64,000 nucleotides of DNA. It comes from Phycisphaeraceae bacterium. GTDB lineage: Bacteria > Planctomycetota > Phycisphaerae > Phycisphaerales > UBA1924. The translations under genes and the position numbers were made by a program. Under the pieces are notes generated by a model. It searched no databases, was not told the origin of the DNA, and saw only the letters and a list, made by a program, of their open reading frames with translations. The DNA is taken from assembly GCA_019636535.1 (NCBI GenBank), contig JAHBXK010000007.1, forward strand, positions 62,001 to 126,000, read 5' to 3'. Position 1 is the stretch's first letter, and every line of letters starts with the position of its first letter. Positions 15,610-25,734 of the stretch are shown one piece after another.

Positions 15610-17379
15610 ATGCGTCTGCGTGAGTTGATCGCCGGGCTCGACGCGGAACTTGCGCCGTCGGACGCGGGCGATGTGCGCATCTGTGACCTCACCGAGGATT
15701 CCCGCACGGTCATGCCGGGATCGCTTTTCATCGCGCGTCGCGGCGAGCGGTCGGACGGTCGGGCGTTCATCCCGCAAGCGGCCGGACTGGGAGCGGTGTG
15801 CGTGCTGACCGATGACGCCGAGATGACGCCGGTTGTGGCGGGTCTCCCGATTGTTCGGACTACCGATCTGCACCAAACGAGTTCGGAGATCGCCGAACGC
15901 TTCTACGGCCACCCCGGTTCGAGGCTTCGACTCATCGGCGTCACGGGAACGAACGGCAAGACCACGGTCACGTATCTGATCCATCAGATCCTCAACGCCC
16001 TTGGCGTGCGATGCGGCCTGATGGGGACGGTGTGCGTGGATGACGGAACGGAAGTGGCGCCCGCAACACTCACGACCGCACCGGCACTGGAAATCTCCCG
16101 AACACTGGCACGGATGGTTGATGCGGGATGCCGGGCAGCAGCACTCGAAGTCTCGTCACACGCGCTGCATCAGCGCCGGGTGGGGGCTCTCGGGTTCGAT
16201 GCGGCCGTGTTCACGAACCTGAGCGGGGACCATCTGGACTATCACGGCACGATGGACCGCTACTCCGAGGCGAAACGGATGCTGTTCGCCTCGGTGCGTA
16301 CATCACGGGACACACTCGGCCGTGAGCGACCGGGAATTGCGATCGTGAACGCGGACGATACGGTCTCTGTCGCGATGGAGAGCGCGTGCCCGGCGGGGAC
16401 ACGGATCGTGCGCTGCCGCGTGGTAAAGGGAGCATCTGGCGGCAGCGAGCCGTCGGCCAGCACCGACGCACGGGCACGGGTGCTTGGGCTGTCCTCAGCC
16501 GGAACTCGCGTGGAACTCTCGGGGCCTTGGGGACCGAGCGGCGCAGTGCTCACTCGCACCGTGAACCTGCCCCTCGTGGGAGCATTCAACGCGATGAACG
16601 CGTTGCAGGCGGTCTGCACGGTGCTGGCAACTTTCGAGGCCGAAGCAATCCCAGCCCTCTCCCCGGAGGCCGTGCTGGGAGCCCTGGAGCACGTGCAGCC
16701 ACCGCCGGGACGCTTGGAGCCGGTGACAGACGTTGCAGCGCCGATCCGGGTCTTCGTGGATTATGCGCACACGGACGATGCACTCCGAACAACGTTGTCG
16801 ACAGTCCGCGATGCGATGAACGCTGAGACGTCTCTTCATGAGAACGTGGGCTCGCTGATCTGCGTCTTCGGGTGCGGCGGCGATCGGGACCGAACGAAGC
16901 GCCCTCGCATGGGTCGTGCAGTGGCCGAGTTGGCAGATCAGATCGTGATCACGTCGGACAACCCCCGGCGCGAATCACCCGACGCGATCATCGACGAGGT
17001 GCTCTCGGGCATACCGGCCGAGTTCCGTGATCGAGTCACGGTCGAACCGGACCGCGAGCGTGCGATCCGGCTTGCGATCAGGCGCGCTCAAAGTGCAACC
17101 GAAGGTTCTCGCCGGGGAGACGTCGTCGCGATCTGCGGGAAGGGGCACGAGGACTACCAGATTCTGCCTGATCCCTCGCGACCCGGGGGAACGATCACCC
17201 GGCACTTCGATGATCGCGAAGTGGCAAGGGCAGCCCTGCTTGCTCGGGGCATCTCCGTGCGATCAACCGGACTGACCGCGAATACACCGGGGAGCAAACC
17301 TGTGTACGACGACTTGTCACTCAATGAGTCGATCGAGGCGACGGAGGCACTGTTCGAGCCGGGGAAGGCAGGCGGCTGA
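15610..17379 (+). CDS. murE: UDP-MurNAc-L-Ala-D-Glu:meso-diaminopimelate ligase MurE
   Basis: This 589-residue Mur ligase adds the third stem-peptide residue in peptidoglycan synthesis. The ATP loop TGTNGKTT is at about 112-119, the central-domain EVSSHAL near 185, the DYAHTDDAL motif near 383, and a DNPRRESP motif near 450. The DNPR sequence is the established determinant for meso-diaminopimelate rather than lysine. CGKGHEDYQ near 510 is also typical. It is about 95 residues longer than E. coli MurE because of small loops and a C-terminal tail. The ATG at 15610 has GGGAGG upstream. It is first of murE-murF-mraY and divergent from the BFD-like gene. Confidence 0.95.
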   Translation: MRLRELIAGLDAELAPSDAGDVRICDLTEDSRTVMPGSLFIARRGERSDGRAFIPQAAGLGAVCVLTDDAEMTPVVAGLPIVRTTDLHQTSSEIAERFYGHPGSRLRLIGVTGTNGKTTVTYLIHQILNALGVRCGLMGTVCVDDGTEVAPATLTTAPALEISRTLARMVDAGCRAAALEVSSHALHQRRVGALGFDAAVFTNLSGDHLDYHGTMDRYSEAKRMLFASVRTSRDTLGRERPGIAIVNADDTVSVAMESACPAGTRIVRCRVVKGASGGSEPSASTDARARVLGLSSAGTRVELSGPWGPSGAVLTRTVNLPLVGAFNAMNALQAVCTVLATFEAEAIPALSPEAVLGALEHVQPPPGRLEPVTDVAAPIRVFVDYAHTDDALRTTLSTVRDAMNAETSLHENVGSLICVFGCGGDRDRTKRPRMGRAVAELADQIVITSDNPRRESPDAIIDEVLSGIPAEFRDRVTVEPDRERAIRLAIRRAQSATEGSRRGDVVAICGKGHEDYQILPDPSRPGGTITRHFDDREVARAALLARGISVRSTGLTANTPGSKPVYDDLSLNESIEATEALFEPGKAGG

Positions 17380-17435
17380 TCCGATCGCGATTCTGAACGA
17401 TCCACGACCACAACCGACCCTCCAGTTCCGCAATC

Positions 17436-19199
17436 GTGAACGCGACGACCACCATGAGTTTCCTGACACCTGACAATCTGCGGACGGCAACGGCCGGGAC
17501 GTGGGCCTGCCGAGTACCCGAAATGGAGTTGCCGGCGGACCGCCCCGCGGACCTGCCCCTGCCGGCGCTGCACGCGCCGATGACGGGCGTGAGCACAGAT
17601 ACACGGACACTGAAGCCCGGCAACATCTTCTTCGCACTCAAGGGCGACCGCTTCGACGGCCATCGCTTTCTGATCGATGCGGCGAAGTCGGGAGCGTCAG
17701 CGCTGGTGATCGATGACGAGTCGGCGTTGAGCGACGAGTTGCTTGCTCGCGCGGGCGGTGGGGCACGGACCGAGATCGCGGGCAAGCCGCCGGGTGGATT
17801 CGGCGTGCTCAAGGTCGCGGACACGGGCAGGGCGCTCCTGCGGCTGGCCCAGGCGTATCGACAGTCGCTGTCGCGCACGCGCGTGGTGGCGGTGTGCGGC
17901 TCGAACGGCAAGACGACGACGACACGACTGATCGAGCACCTGCTCCGCAGCGCCGGGCTTCGGGGCACGGCGTCGCCGAAGAGTTTCAACAACGCCGTGG
18001 GCGTGCCGCTGACGGTGCTGAGCGCCAAGTCGACTGATCAGTTCCTTGTATGCGAAGTGGGAACAAACGCGCCGGGTGAGATCGCAATTCTGGCGGAGGT
18101 ACTGAAGCCGGATATCGCAGTGATCACATCGATCGGGCGCGAGCACCTGGAAGGCCTTGGTGATCTGGCCGGCGTCGCCAAGGAAGAGGCATCAATCCTG
18201 TGGTCGCTCAATCCCAAGGGCGTGGCGGTGCTGCCGTCAGACTCGCCGGAACTGACGCAGGCGGTGCGGGGCAAGCGACTGCCTTCGGTCGTGGCGTTCG
18301 GTCGATCGGCCGAGCCAATGACCGTGGGAACCGCCGGTGAAACGCTGCTGCAGTTGACCGACTGCCGCCACCTGACCACCACCAAGCCCGACACGACGAC
18401 CGGCCTGCGCAGCGCGGAGTTTCTGCTGACGTTCACGGTGAACAAGCGCCACGAGTACGTGATGAGCACGCCGGGTGAGCACAACGCCTTCAACGCCCTG
18501 GCGGCGATCGCGGTGACGAGACGTTTCAACGTCGATGAAGCGAAGATCGCTGCGGCGCTCGCCGCGTTCAAGCCGCCCGAACTCCGTTCGCAGGTTCGGA
18601 CGCTTTGCAACGGACCGACACTGCTCGTCGACTGCTACAACGCGAACCCCGACTCGATGCTGTGCGCGCTCAAGATGCTCGGCGATCTGACCGCGCCGGT
18701 GGAGTCGATGCCGACGATGAGCATCAAAGCGGAAAGTGATTGCCCCCGCCGACGCGTGGCGATTCTGGGCGACATGCTTGAACTGGGTCAAAACTCACAG
18801 GAGTTGCACGACCAGATCGGGCGATCGATCGCCGCAATGGGGCCGAAGAGCGCGTGCGTCGTCGATCTGGCGGTGTTCATTGGTGACCGAATGCGACACG
18901 CGGCCGATGCGCTGGCCGCCGCGGGATGGCCGACTTCGAAAGCCGTGCACCTGAGCGCCATCGACTCGGTTGAGCATCGCGAGGCGGTGGCGGGCCTGTT
19001 GCGGCCGGGCGATCTGGTGCTGCTGAAGGCTTCGCGCGGAATGGAGCTGGAGCGGCTGATCCCGTCGATCGAAGCGAAGTTCGGCGTGTCCGCAGAGAGC
19101 GCGGCGGATCCCAACTCGAACGGAACTTTGGGGGCTCAGGGCACGGCGCGTCCGGAGATCTCAACCTCTGCGCGTGCAAGGACGACAAACGTGATCTGA
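17436..19199 (+). CDS. murF: UDP-MurNAc-tripeptide:D-Ala-D-Ala ligase MurF
   Basis: MurF completes the cytoplasmic pentapeptide precursor by adding D-Ala-D-Ala. Visible are the ATP loop CGSNGKTTTT at about 153-162, EVGTNAPGEI near 207, the catalytic-lobe REHLEGLG segment near 235 and DCYNANPDSM near 400. At 587 residues it is about 130 longer than E. coli MurF, with extra loops near 25-45, 280-330 and 425-435. Start choice is uncertain: a GTG at 17436 and an ATG at 17454 are in frame and neither has a clear Shine-Dalgarno. It lies 56 bases after murE and 42 before mraY, so one transcript is likely. Confidence 0.93.
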   Translation: MNATTTMSFLTPDNLRTATAGTWACRVPEMELPADRPADLPLPALHAPMTGVSTDTRTLKPGNIFFALKGDRFDGHRFLIDAAKSGASALVIDDESALSDELLARAGGGARTEIAGKPPGGFGVLKVADTGRALLRLAQAYRQSLSRTRVVAVCGSNGKTTTTRLIEHLLRSAGLRGTASPKSFNNAVGVPLTVLSAKSTDQFLVCEVGTNAPGEIAILAEVLKPDIAVITSIGREHLEGLGDLAGVAKEEASILWSLNPKGVAVLPSDSPELTQAVRGKRLPSVVAFGRSAEPMTVGTAGETLLQLTDCRHLTTTKPDTTTGLRSAEFLLTFTVNKRHEYVMSTPGEHNAFNALAAIAVTRRFNVDEAKIAAALAAFKPPELRSQVRTLCNGPTLLVDCYNANPDSMLCALKMLGDLTAPVESMPTMSIKAESDCPRRRVAILGDMLELGQNSQELHDQIGRSIAAMGPKSACVVDLAVFIGDRMRHAADALAAAGWPTSKAVHLSAIDSVEHREAVAGLLRPGDLVLLKASRGMELERLIPSIEAKFGVSAESAADPNSNGTLGAQGTARPEISTSARARTTNVI

Positions 19200-19241
19200 C
19201 CTCTCGCGCGCGGCCGAGTTTCTCGCAACGCACGCCGAACG

Positions 19242-20432
19242 ATGCTCTACATCCTCTACGACCAACTCCGGCAACGGCTGATCGATCTGAAGATCGACTG
19301 GCTGTTCATGATTCTCGACCAGTTGGAGTTTCGTGCCTTGGCGGCCGCGGCGCTTGCGTTTTTCATCGTCGTGCTGGCCGGGAGACCGGTGATCGGCTGG
19401 CTGCGGCTCAAAAAAATCGGCGATACAGGGATGACCGACGCGGAGTCCCTCCGCGCCAGAGCCCAATCCAAGGCCAACACGCCGACGATGGGCGGAGTCC
19501 TGATCTGCGGAGCGATTCTCGGTGCAACGTGCCTGCTCGCCGACCTGCGCGACTTCTACATCGTGCTGGCGCTCATCGTGATGGTGTGGCTCGCGGCGGT
19601 GGGCGGGGTGGATGACTGGCTGAAACTCACGCAGGCGTCGCGGCCGGGAGGCAGCCGGCAGGGACTGCACGCGTGGGAGAAACTCGCATTCCAGTTGGGG
19701 CTGGGGCTGCTGGTGGGTGTGTTTCTGTATCACCACGCCTCGTCGCCGCCGTTCGCGGGGCACGTGCTGAATCTCCCGTTTCAGAAGACGTTCATCAAGC
19801 AGGGCGAGGGCGTGTTCACGTTCAACCCGTCGTTGGTGTTCCTGCCGGCGGTCGTGTTCGTCGTGTTCGCGATGCTCATGGTGGCCGGGGTCTCGAACGC
19901 GGCGAACATCTCGGACGGGATGGACGGTCTGGCGGCGGGATGCACCGCGATCGTGGCCGCGGGATTCACGGTGCTGGTCTATATCGCCGGTCGCGAGACA
20001 CTGGCGCAGCAACTGCTCGTGCCGCACATCGTCGAGTCGGACGAACTGGCGGTATTCGTGTCGTCGATCGCGGGTGCGTGCCTCGGGTTCCTCTGGTGGA
20101 ACTGCTCGCCGGCACAGGTGTTCATGGGCGACACGGGGTCGCTGGCGCTCGGCGGATCACTCGCGTACGTCGCCGTGGTGATCCGCCAGGAGATCGTGCT
20201 GCTCATGATGTGCGGGATCTTCCTGATCGAGATCGGCTCGGTCGTGATCCAGGTCGGCGTCTTCAAGTACACGCGAAGACGCACCGGCACGGGCTATCGG
20301 GTGTTCCGCGTTGCGCCGATCCATCACCACTTTCACATGCTGGGCTGGACGGAGCAGCAAGTCGTTACACGGTTCTGGATCGTGACGTCGATACTCGTCG
20401 TGCTGTCGTTGGCCTTGACCAAGGTGCGATGA
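19242..20432 (+). CDS. mraY: Phospho-MurNAc-pentapeptide transferase MraY
   Basis: MraY is the polytopic membrane enzyme that loads phospho-MurNAc-pentapeptide onto undecaprenyl phosphate to form lipid I. The 396 residues include about ten hydrophobic segments. Family motifs are TPTMGG (near 82), the Asp-rich VDDWLKL (near 124), NISDGMDGLAAG (near 222), FMGDTGSLALGG (near 293) and HHFHMLGW with its conserved histidines (near 366). The murD-ftsW-murG genes that follow mraY in many dcw clusters are missing; instead a convergent debranching-enzyme gene ends 31 bases away. Confidence 0.95.
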   Translation: MLYILYDQLRQRLIDLKIDWLFMILDQLEFRALAAAALAFFIVVLAGRPVIGWLRLKKIGDTGMTDAESLRARAQSKANTPTMGGVLICGAILGATCLLADLRDFYIVLALIVMVWLAAVGGVDDWLKLTQASRPGGSRQGLHAWEKLAFQLGLGLLVGVFLYHHASSPPFAGHVLNLPFQKTFIKQGEGVFTFNPSLVFLPAVVFVVFAMLMVAGVSNAANISDGMDGLAAGCTAIVAAGFTVLVYIAGRETLAQQLLVPHIVESDELAVFVSSIAGACLGFLWWNCSPAQVFMGDTGSLALGGSLAYVAVVIRQEIVLLMMCGIFLIEIGSVVIQVGVFKYTRRRTGTGYRVFRVAPIHHHFHMLGWTEQQVVTRFWIVTSILVVLSLALTKVR

Positions 20433-20463
20433 AGTTTCGCTCACCAGGCACGACGCCGAGCAG

Positions 20464-22794
20464 TCACTCCGCGCGTCCCGTGTGCAGCGTGTGCATCGCC
20501 TCAAGAATCACCGCAACCGACCAGGCTTGCGCAGGACAGCCTGAAGGACGCTGCGGATCATCGCCGTCGTAGACCTCGGCGATCTGGCCGAAGCAACCTG
20601 GTCGGGTGGCGGCTGAAGGGTCCATCTCGGCAAGGATGGGTTCGAGCACACGCGCCGCTTCATCGCGTGCTTCCCGGCTGAACTCACCGGCCCGCAGCAC
20701 GGCCATCGCGTACACACCCAGCAACCAGGGCCATGCCGTGCCCTGGTGATACGCGGCGTCGCGATCGAAGAGGCGGCCTTCGTAGCGCCCGCGGTAGCGC
20801 GGGTCGGACGGGTCGAGCGTTCGCACACCCATCGGGGTGAGCAATCGGTCGCGGATTGTGGAGACAACGGCACGCTGCTGCGCCCTGCTCAGCGGCGAGT
20901 GCGGCAGGCTGACGGCGAACAGTTGATTTGGTCGGATCTCGGCCGCGGGCATCCACGCCGCACGACCGTCGATCTGCGCGGGCGTGAGGCAATCGAACAG
21001 AAATCCGGTGAACTCCGCGCGCATTCCCGAGGCGCCATCCCCGGAATGTCCGGACCAGAACGCACGGGTGAATGAAACCTGAACCGCCCTCGCAAGGTCT
21101 CGCAGGTTCGCGGAGACGGTGGGTTGGATCGCCGTGAATCCGTCACGCAGCGAACAGAGCGCGTTGTACCAGAGCGCGTTGATCTCGACGGGCTTGCCGT
21201 GACGCGGCGTAAACGTGACCCCGTCGCGGCGAGCGTCCATCCACGTCAACTGCGTGGACTCCGTGCCGGCCATGATCAGTTTGTCGAAGGGGTCCATGCA
21301 GATGTTGAAGGTTGGGGCGAGTTCGACCCCACCCGCTTCGCCGCGTCGGTAGTGTTCGATGATGGAAAGGCATGCCCTGCCAACTCCTCCCCGCAAGATC
21401 GCGTCGCTGCGACTCAGACGGGCATGCTCGCAAGCCGCGTGGATGAACCAGAGCGAAGCATCGACGGTGTTGTACTCGGGCTCACCGGTCTGATCGCTGA
21501 AGACGTTCGGGATCAGGCCGCTGCGCTCCGCCGCGGCGAAGGTCTCGAGTGTCTTGGCAGCCTCTTCGAAGCGTCCTTCGCACAGCATGAGGCCGGGGAG
21601 CGAGATGAATGTATCGCGTCCCCAATCGCTGAACCACGGGTAGCCGGCAATGACCGACACTCCTCGGTCAGCAAGGGGCTCAGCAACGCGACCATCCCGA
21701 TCGCGGATCGAGGCCGTGCGGAAAACAACGAAGTCGCGCGCGGCTGAGCGCAGCCTGAGCATCGGGACACTGTTGATGCCCGACGATGCCGTGACAGCAT
21801 CGCTTGGGCCTGCGCCCCTGTGCTTCCTCCGTGATGTCGAAGGAGCAACAACCCTCGGAGCAACCAGTTCCGCGCGAAGGCACGTTTGAGCGCAGACAGA
21901 CTTGGCGGCCGGCTTCAACGGCACAACGAACTCACCCGGGCTGTACAAGTCTTCGAGACAGTCCTGGCCTCGGTCGGCCTCAGCGCGATAGAACACGCCG
22001 TACCACCACTGTGCGTCGGCAACGAACGAACCATCCTTCGTTGACAGAGCCGAGGTAAGAGCATCGATTCCGATGCTGACGGCTCCGGGCGCTGCCGATG
22101 AGACCGTGTACCGGTCGCACTCCTGCCGGCGCCGCAGCGAGTGGAAGTCGCGAAGAGGCGTCATCGGCCGAAGGAGCAACTCAACGGTCGTGTCGTCTGG
22201 CCAAGACTCGCGGTCGAGCGGCGTCACACCGTACCGTACCTCGCACGAATTCGTGCCCTGGTCAACCACCAGTTCCCTGACAATCTCAATGCGACCGATC
22301 CCCACGTCGCTGACAGTGGATCGCCAACGGACTCGCCGGCATCCACATCCCCCGGTATCGGACTGAAGCACGCGGTCTTCGCACGTGAACTTCTGAACAA
22401 GGTCGTGCCCGCCCGGGTGGAGCACGCGGCGTCGGTCTCCATCGAGAAACTCGTAGGAAGAGAGGTCCGTGCAACGTCTGTCGCCGGCCGGATCGGCCAC
22501 CACCAGACGCTCGACGATCGAGTGCAACACCACGACGCGTCCGACCGGCGGGTTCGTCGCCGCCACAAGCAGGCCGTGGTATCGTCGGGTGGGAACCCCG
22601 ATCGCTGTTCCCATCGCGAACCCGCCAAGCCCGTTGGTGAGCAGATACTCCGTCCCGAGCAGGCGGTCGATCGCGGCCGGGTCACCCCCGACCGCGCAGG
22701 GAAGCCCATAGCGCAGCACCCCGGCATCCGCTTCGTTCAGACTCGTCGAGCGTCGAGTGGAAGTAGGGCGAGCTTTCACGTTTGGGCCTTTCAC
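20464..22794 (-). CDS. Bacterial/archaeal-type glycogen debranching enzyme
   Basis: This 776-residue protein has the two-part layout of the single-domain GDE family: an N-terminal beta-rich domain (EYLLTNGLGGFAMGT and TRRYHGLLVAA near 50-80) and a C-terminal alpha6/alpha6 amylo-alpha-1,6-glucosidase domain. Signatures of the latter are AGYPWFSDWGRDTFISLPG (about 377-395) and a late GTAWPWLLG. It removes alpha-1,6 branches during glycogen breakdown. The GTG at 22794 is the first start in frame and a second GTG five codons later is possible; neither has an ideal ribosome site. It is divergent from guaB. No other glycogen gene is adjacent. Confidence 0.9.
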   Translation of the reverse strand: MKGPNVKARPTSTRRSTSLNEADAGVLRYGLPCAVGGDPAAIDRLLGTEYLLTNGLGGFAMGTAIGVPTRRYHGLLVAATNPPVGRVVVLHSIVERLVVADPAGDRRCTDLSSYEFLDGDRRRVLHPGGHDLVQKFTCEDRVLQSDTGGCGCRRVRWRSTVSDVGIGRIEIVRELVVDQGTNSCEVRYGVTPLDRESWPDDTTVELLLRPMTPLRDFHSLRRRQECDRYTVSSAAPGAVSIGIDALTSALSTKDGSFVADAQWWYGVFYRAEADRGQDCLEDLYSPGEFVVPLKPAAKSVCAQTCLRAELVAPRVVAPSTSRRKHRGAGPSDAVTASSGINSVPMLRLRSAARDFVVFRTASIRDRDGRVAEPLADRGVSVIAGYPWFSDWGRDTFISLPGLMLCEGRFEEAAKTLETFAAAERSGLIPNVFSDQTGEPEYNTVDASLWFIHAACEHARLSRSDAILRGGVGRACLSIIEHYRRGEAGGVELAPTFNICMDPFDKLIMAGTESTQLTWMDARRDGVTFTPRHGKPVEINALWYNALCSLRDGFTAIQPTVSANLRDLARAVQVSFTRAFWSGHSGDGASGMRAEFTGFLFDCLTPAQIDGRAAWMPAAEIRPNQLFAVSLPHSPLSRAQQRAVVSTIRDRLLTPMGVRTLDPSDPRYRGRYEGRLFDRDAAYHQGTAWPWLLGVYAMAVLRAGEFSREARDEAARVLEPILAEMDPSAATRPGCFGQIAEVYDGDDPQRPSGCPAQAWSVAVILEAMHTLHTGRAE

Positions 22795-23132
22795 CGGGGC
22801 ATCGTCCGCCTCTCACGGCCCTCCGGCAAGCCGCAGGCTCAGAACGTAGGAGATCACAAAGGGACACCATCCGACCCGAAAGAGGCACTGAAACAGGCTC
22901 GGATGCCCCTCGGACCGAACGGTTTCGATCATTCCTGCCTGTTGGCAAGCGGCGTGATTTGACTCGCCCTCACCAGTCGCGATCAATGTGCATGGCGATA
23001 CTCGGCACCGCACGCACTTCCTCGTCCACCCCCCCACCTCCCGCTCCCGCCTCCGGCCCCGCGACCGCACCGCCGAGCCGCGCTCCCCGTTCAGCCGCGG
23101 ACGGCCAGAACGCCGCAGAGGAGTCCCCAACC
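22795..23132. other. Divergent region between debranching enzyme and guaB
   Basis: These 338 bases stay open in the guaB frame, but the translated sequence is Pro/Ser/Arg-rich and unlike IMP dehydrogenase. The guaB ribosome site AGAGGAG lies at 23117-23123. A TTGACT at 22959-22964 is a possible -35 element for guaB, with only a weak -10 match (ATCAAT) 17 bases later. Nothing else is recognised. Confidence 0.4.
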
Positions 23133-24707
23133 ATGGAAGCATCGACCGACCCATCGTTGGGCAAGATCGTCTCCAACGGCATCACGTTCGACGACGTGCT
23201 GCTCCTGCCGCGCTACAGCGACGTCCTCCCCGCCGACGCCGACACTTCGACGAGGCTGACGGCGAACATCGCGCTGCGCATCCCGCTGGTCTCCGCACCG
23301 ATGGACACCGTGACGGAGTCTGCGCTCGCGATCGCGCTCGCCCAGGAGGGAGGCATCGGCATCATCCATCGAAATCTGCCGATCGATGCGCAGGCCCGCG
23401 AAGTGACGAAGGTGAAGCGCTCGGCGAACGGCGTGATCGACGATCCGATCACGCTCGGCCCGGACGACACGGTGGCCCACGCGCGCCGGCTGATGCGCGA
23501 GCACAACGTGTCGGGCTTCCCCGTCACCGAGGACGGCTCGCGCGAACTGCGCACACACGGCAGGGTGCTGGGCATCCTGACCCGCCGCGATCTGAAGTTC
23601 GTTGAGGATGAACTCACGCCCATCCGCAACGTGATGACGGGCAACGGCGTCGTGACGGCCTCTCCCGAGACCACGATCGAGGAGGCCGAGCGCATACTCA
23701 ACAAGAACAAGGTCGAGAAACTGCTGCTCGTGAACCCCGACGGCTCGCTCGCCGGGATGATCACGCAGAAGGACATCGATCGCCTGTCGCAGTTTCCACG
23801 GGCCAACACCGATGCCCGCGGCCGGCTCCGCTGCGGCGCTGCGTGCGGCGTGGAGCAGTACGACCGCGTTGAGGCCGTGCTCGCCGCCGGCGCGGACGTG
23901 GTCGTCGTCGACACGTCGCACGGGCACAGCGAGAACGTGCTCAGGACCGTCCGCGAGATCAAGCGTCGCTTCGGATGCGAAGTGATCGCCGGCAACATCG
24001 CGACCGCCGAAGCCGCGATCGCGCTCGCGCAGGCAGGCGCCGATGCCGTCAAGGCCGGCATCGGGCCGGGGAGCATCTGCACGACCCGCGTCGTCACGGG
24101 CGTCGGCGTGCCGCAGATGACGGCGATCTTCAACGCCGTGCACGGCATCCGCATGAGCGGGCGCAACATCCCCGTCATCGCCGACGGCGGCATCCGCCAG
24201 TCGGGCGACATCGCCAAGGCCATCGCCGCGGGCGCCAGCTGCGTCATGCTCGGTTCGCTCTTCGCCGGGCTTGAAGAGTCGCCGGGCGAACTGGTGATCA
24301 CGCAGGGCCGACGTTACAAGAGTTACCGCGGCATGGGCAGCCAGGGGGCCATGGAGGCGGGAAGCGCGGACCGGTACGGCCAGTCGTCCGCTTCTTCAGC
24401 GGCAGCGTCGTCCGGCAGTTCGATCGATCCCGCATCGACCACCGGCGCGCGGCAGACCGACCGATCCCGCAAGTTCGTGCCCGAAGGCGTCGAGGGACTC
24501 GTGCCGTACCGAGGCACGCTCGCCGAGTTTGTGTACCAACTCGTCGGTGGCCTGCGCGCAAGCATGGGCTACTTGGGCTGCCGCAACGTCGCCGAGTTTC
24601 AGGCCGAATCGCGGTTCGTGCGGATCACCGCCGCGACGGTCGTCGAGAACCACCCGCACGACATCCGGATCACGCGCGAGTCACCGAACTACTCCCACGA
24701 CCTTTGA
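23133..24707 (+). CDS. guaB: IMP dehydrogenase
   Basis: GuaB oxidises IMP to XMP with NAD, the committed step of GMP synthesis. The 524 residues have the catalytic (beta/alpha)8 barrel split by two CBS modules (about 100-220). The cysteine loop [11 protein letters not shown] lies near 310-320 and the flap [18 protein letters not shown] near 400-417. Directly after the flap Arg-Tyr pair sits a 29-residue Ser/Ala/Thr-rich insertion (24384-24470) before the conserved [15 protein letters not shown]. Ordinary IMPDHs have a shorter linker there. The ATG at 23133 follows AGAGGAG; an ATG at 22989 would add a disordered Pro/Ala-rich extension. Confidence 0.95.
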   Translation: MEASTDPSLGKIVSNGITFDDVLLLPRYSDVLPADADTSTRLTANIALRIPLVSAPMDTVTESALAIALAQEGGIGIIHRNLPIDAQAREVTKVKRSANGVIDDPITLGPDDTVAHARRLMREHNVSGFPVTEDGSRELRTHGRVLGILTRRDLKFVEDELTPIRNVMTGNGVVTASPETTIEEAERILNKNKVEKLLLVNPDGSLAGMITQKDIDRLSQFPRANTDARGRLRCGAACGVEQYDRVEAVLAAGADVVVVDTSHGHSENVLRTVREIKRRFGCEVIAGNIATAEAAIALAQAGADAVKAGIGPGSICTTRVVTGVGVPQMTAIFNAVHGIRMSGRNIPVIADGGIRQSGDIAKAIAAGASCVMLGSLFAGLEESPGELVITQGRRYKSYRGMGSQGAMEAGSADRYGQSSASSAAASSGSSIDPASTTGARQTDRSRKFVPEGVEGLVPYRGTLAEFVYQLVGGLRASMGYLGCRNVAEFQAESRFVRITAATVVENHPHDIRITRESPNYSHDL

Positions 24708-24775
24708 GCGTGAACCATCGCCCTCCTTCATACCGTCCGCACCAGAGCAAATGACACGCGCGAAGGATCACCGTT

Positions 24776-25546
24776 ATGCGAATCCCGATCGTCGGCGGCA
24801 ACTGGAAGATGAACACCAACCGTGCCTCAGCGCGGTCGTTGGCTCAGGCCGTGACTTCCGCCTGCTCGTCTCACACGCACAACACCCAGGTCGTGGTCTT
24901 CCCGCCGTTCCCGTACCTGGTTGAAGCGGGTGTCGCGCTGGGTGGCAGCAATGTCATGCTCGGCGCACAGGATGCGTACTTCGAGCCCGACGGCGCTTTC
25001 ACCGGTGAAGTCTCCCTCGCGATGCTGAAGGACTGCGGCGTCTCCTTCGTGCTGACCGGGCACAGCGAGCGACGCCACGTTCTGGGCGAGTCGGACGACC
25101 TTGTGAACCGCAAGACCCGGGCGACGCTCGACGCGGGCCTCTCCTGCATCCTCTGCGTCGGCGAGAAACTCGAAGAGCGAGAGGCGGGGCAGACCGACAC
25201 CGTCAACGAACGACAACTCCGTGCCGGTCTGCGCGGCGTTTCGGCAGACCAGATGGCCCGCATCGTCATCGCCTACGAGCCCGTCTGGGCCATCGGCACC
25301 GGCAAGACCGCAACACCCGCCGACGCACAGACCGCCCATGCTCGCATCCGGTCCGTTCTTGCCGACCTGTACCGCCCCGCCGTCGCGAATGCCACCCGAA
25401 TCCAGTACGGCGGGTCGGTCAAGGGCTCGAACGCTTCAGAACTCTTCGGCCAACCGGATGTCGACGGCGGGCTGATCGGCGGGGCCTCTCTCAAGGCCGA
25501 CGAGTTTGCCCAGATTGTCGCCGCCGCGGCCGCCCCCCGAAGTTGA
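24776..25546 (+). CDS. tpiA: Triosephosphate isomerase
   Basis: This is the glycolytic enzyme interconverting dihydroxyacetone phosphate and glyceraldehyde 3-phosphate. The 256 residues match the usual length. The substrate-binding lysine is in GGNWKMN (residues 7-13), the electrophile histidine in TGHSERR (about 98), the catalytic glutamate in AYEPVWAIGTGKTATP (about 170) and the phosphate-binding loop in YGGSVKGSN (about 217). It lies 68 bases after guaB and is followed by secG on the same strand; tpiA-secG is a common bacterial pairing. Confidence 0.97.
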   Translation: MRIPIVGGNWKMNTNRASARSLAQAVTSACSSHTHNTQVVVFPPFPYLVEAGVALGGSNVMLGAQDAYFEPDGAFTGEVSLAMLKDCGVSFVLTGHSERRHVLGESDDLVNRKTRATLDAGLSCILCVGEKLEEREAGQTDTVNERQLRAGLRGVSADQMARIVIAYEPVWAIGTGKTATPADAQTAHARIRSVLADLYRPAVANATRIQYGGSVKGSNASELFGQPDVDGGLIGGASLKADEFAQIVAAAAAPRS

Positions 25547-25734
25547 AAGCGATGTGGCCATCGCCAAACAAGCACTTGGCCGATGCGGATCGGCAGGTTC
25601 GACAGACCTAAACTCCACGCTCGCACCGGTTCGCCCGGGCCGTGTCGGCCCGAACAAAGTCCGGTCAAATTCGACGCCCTCGCGATCATCGGCTTCATCG
25701 ATCGCGTGTAGGCGTCCCGCGGAGTCGTTTCGGC

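Noticed and set aside
22959-22987. TTGACT with a 17-base spaced ATCAAT as a guaB promoter
   Set aside because: The -35 is good but the -10 matches only three of six positions.
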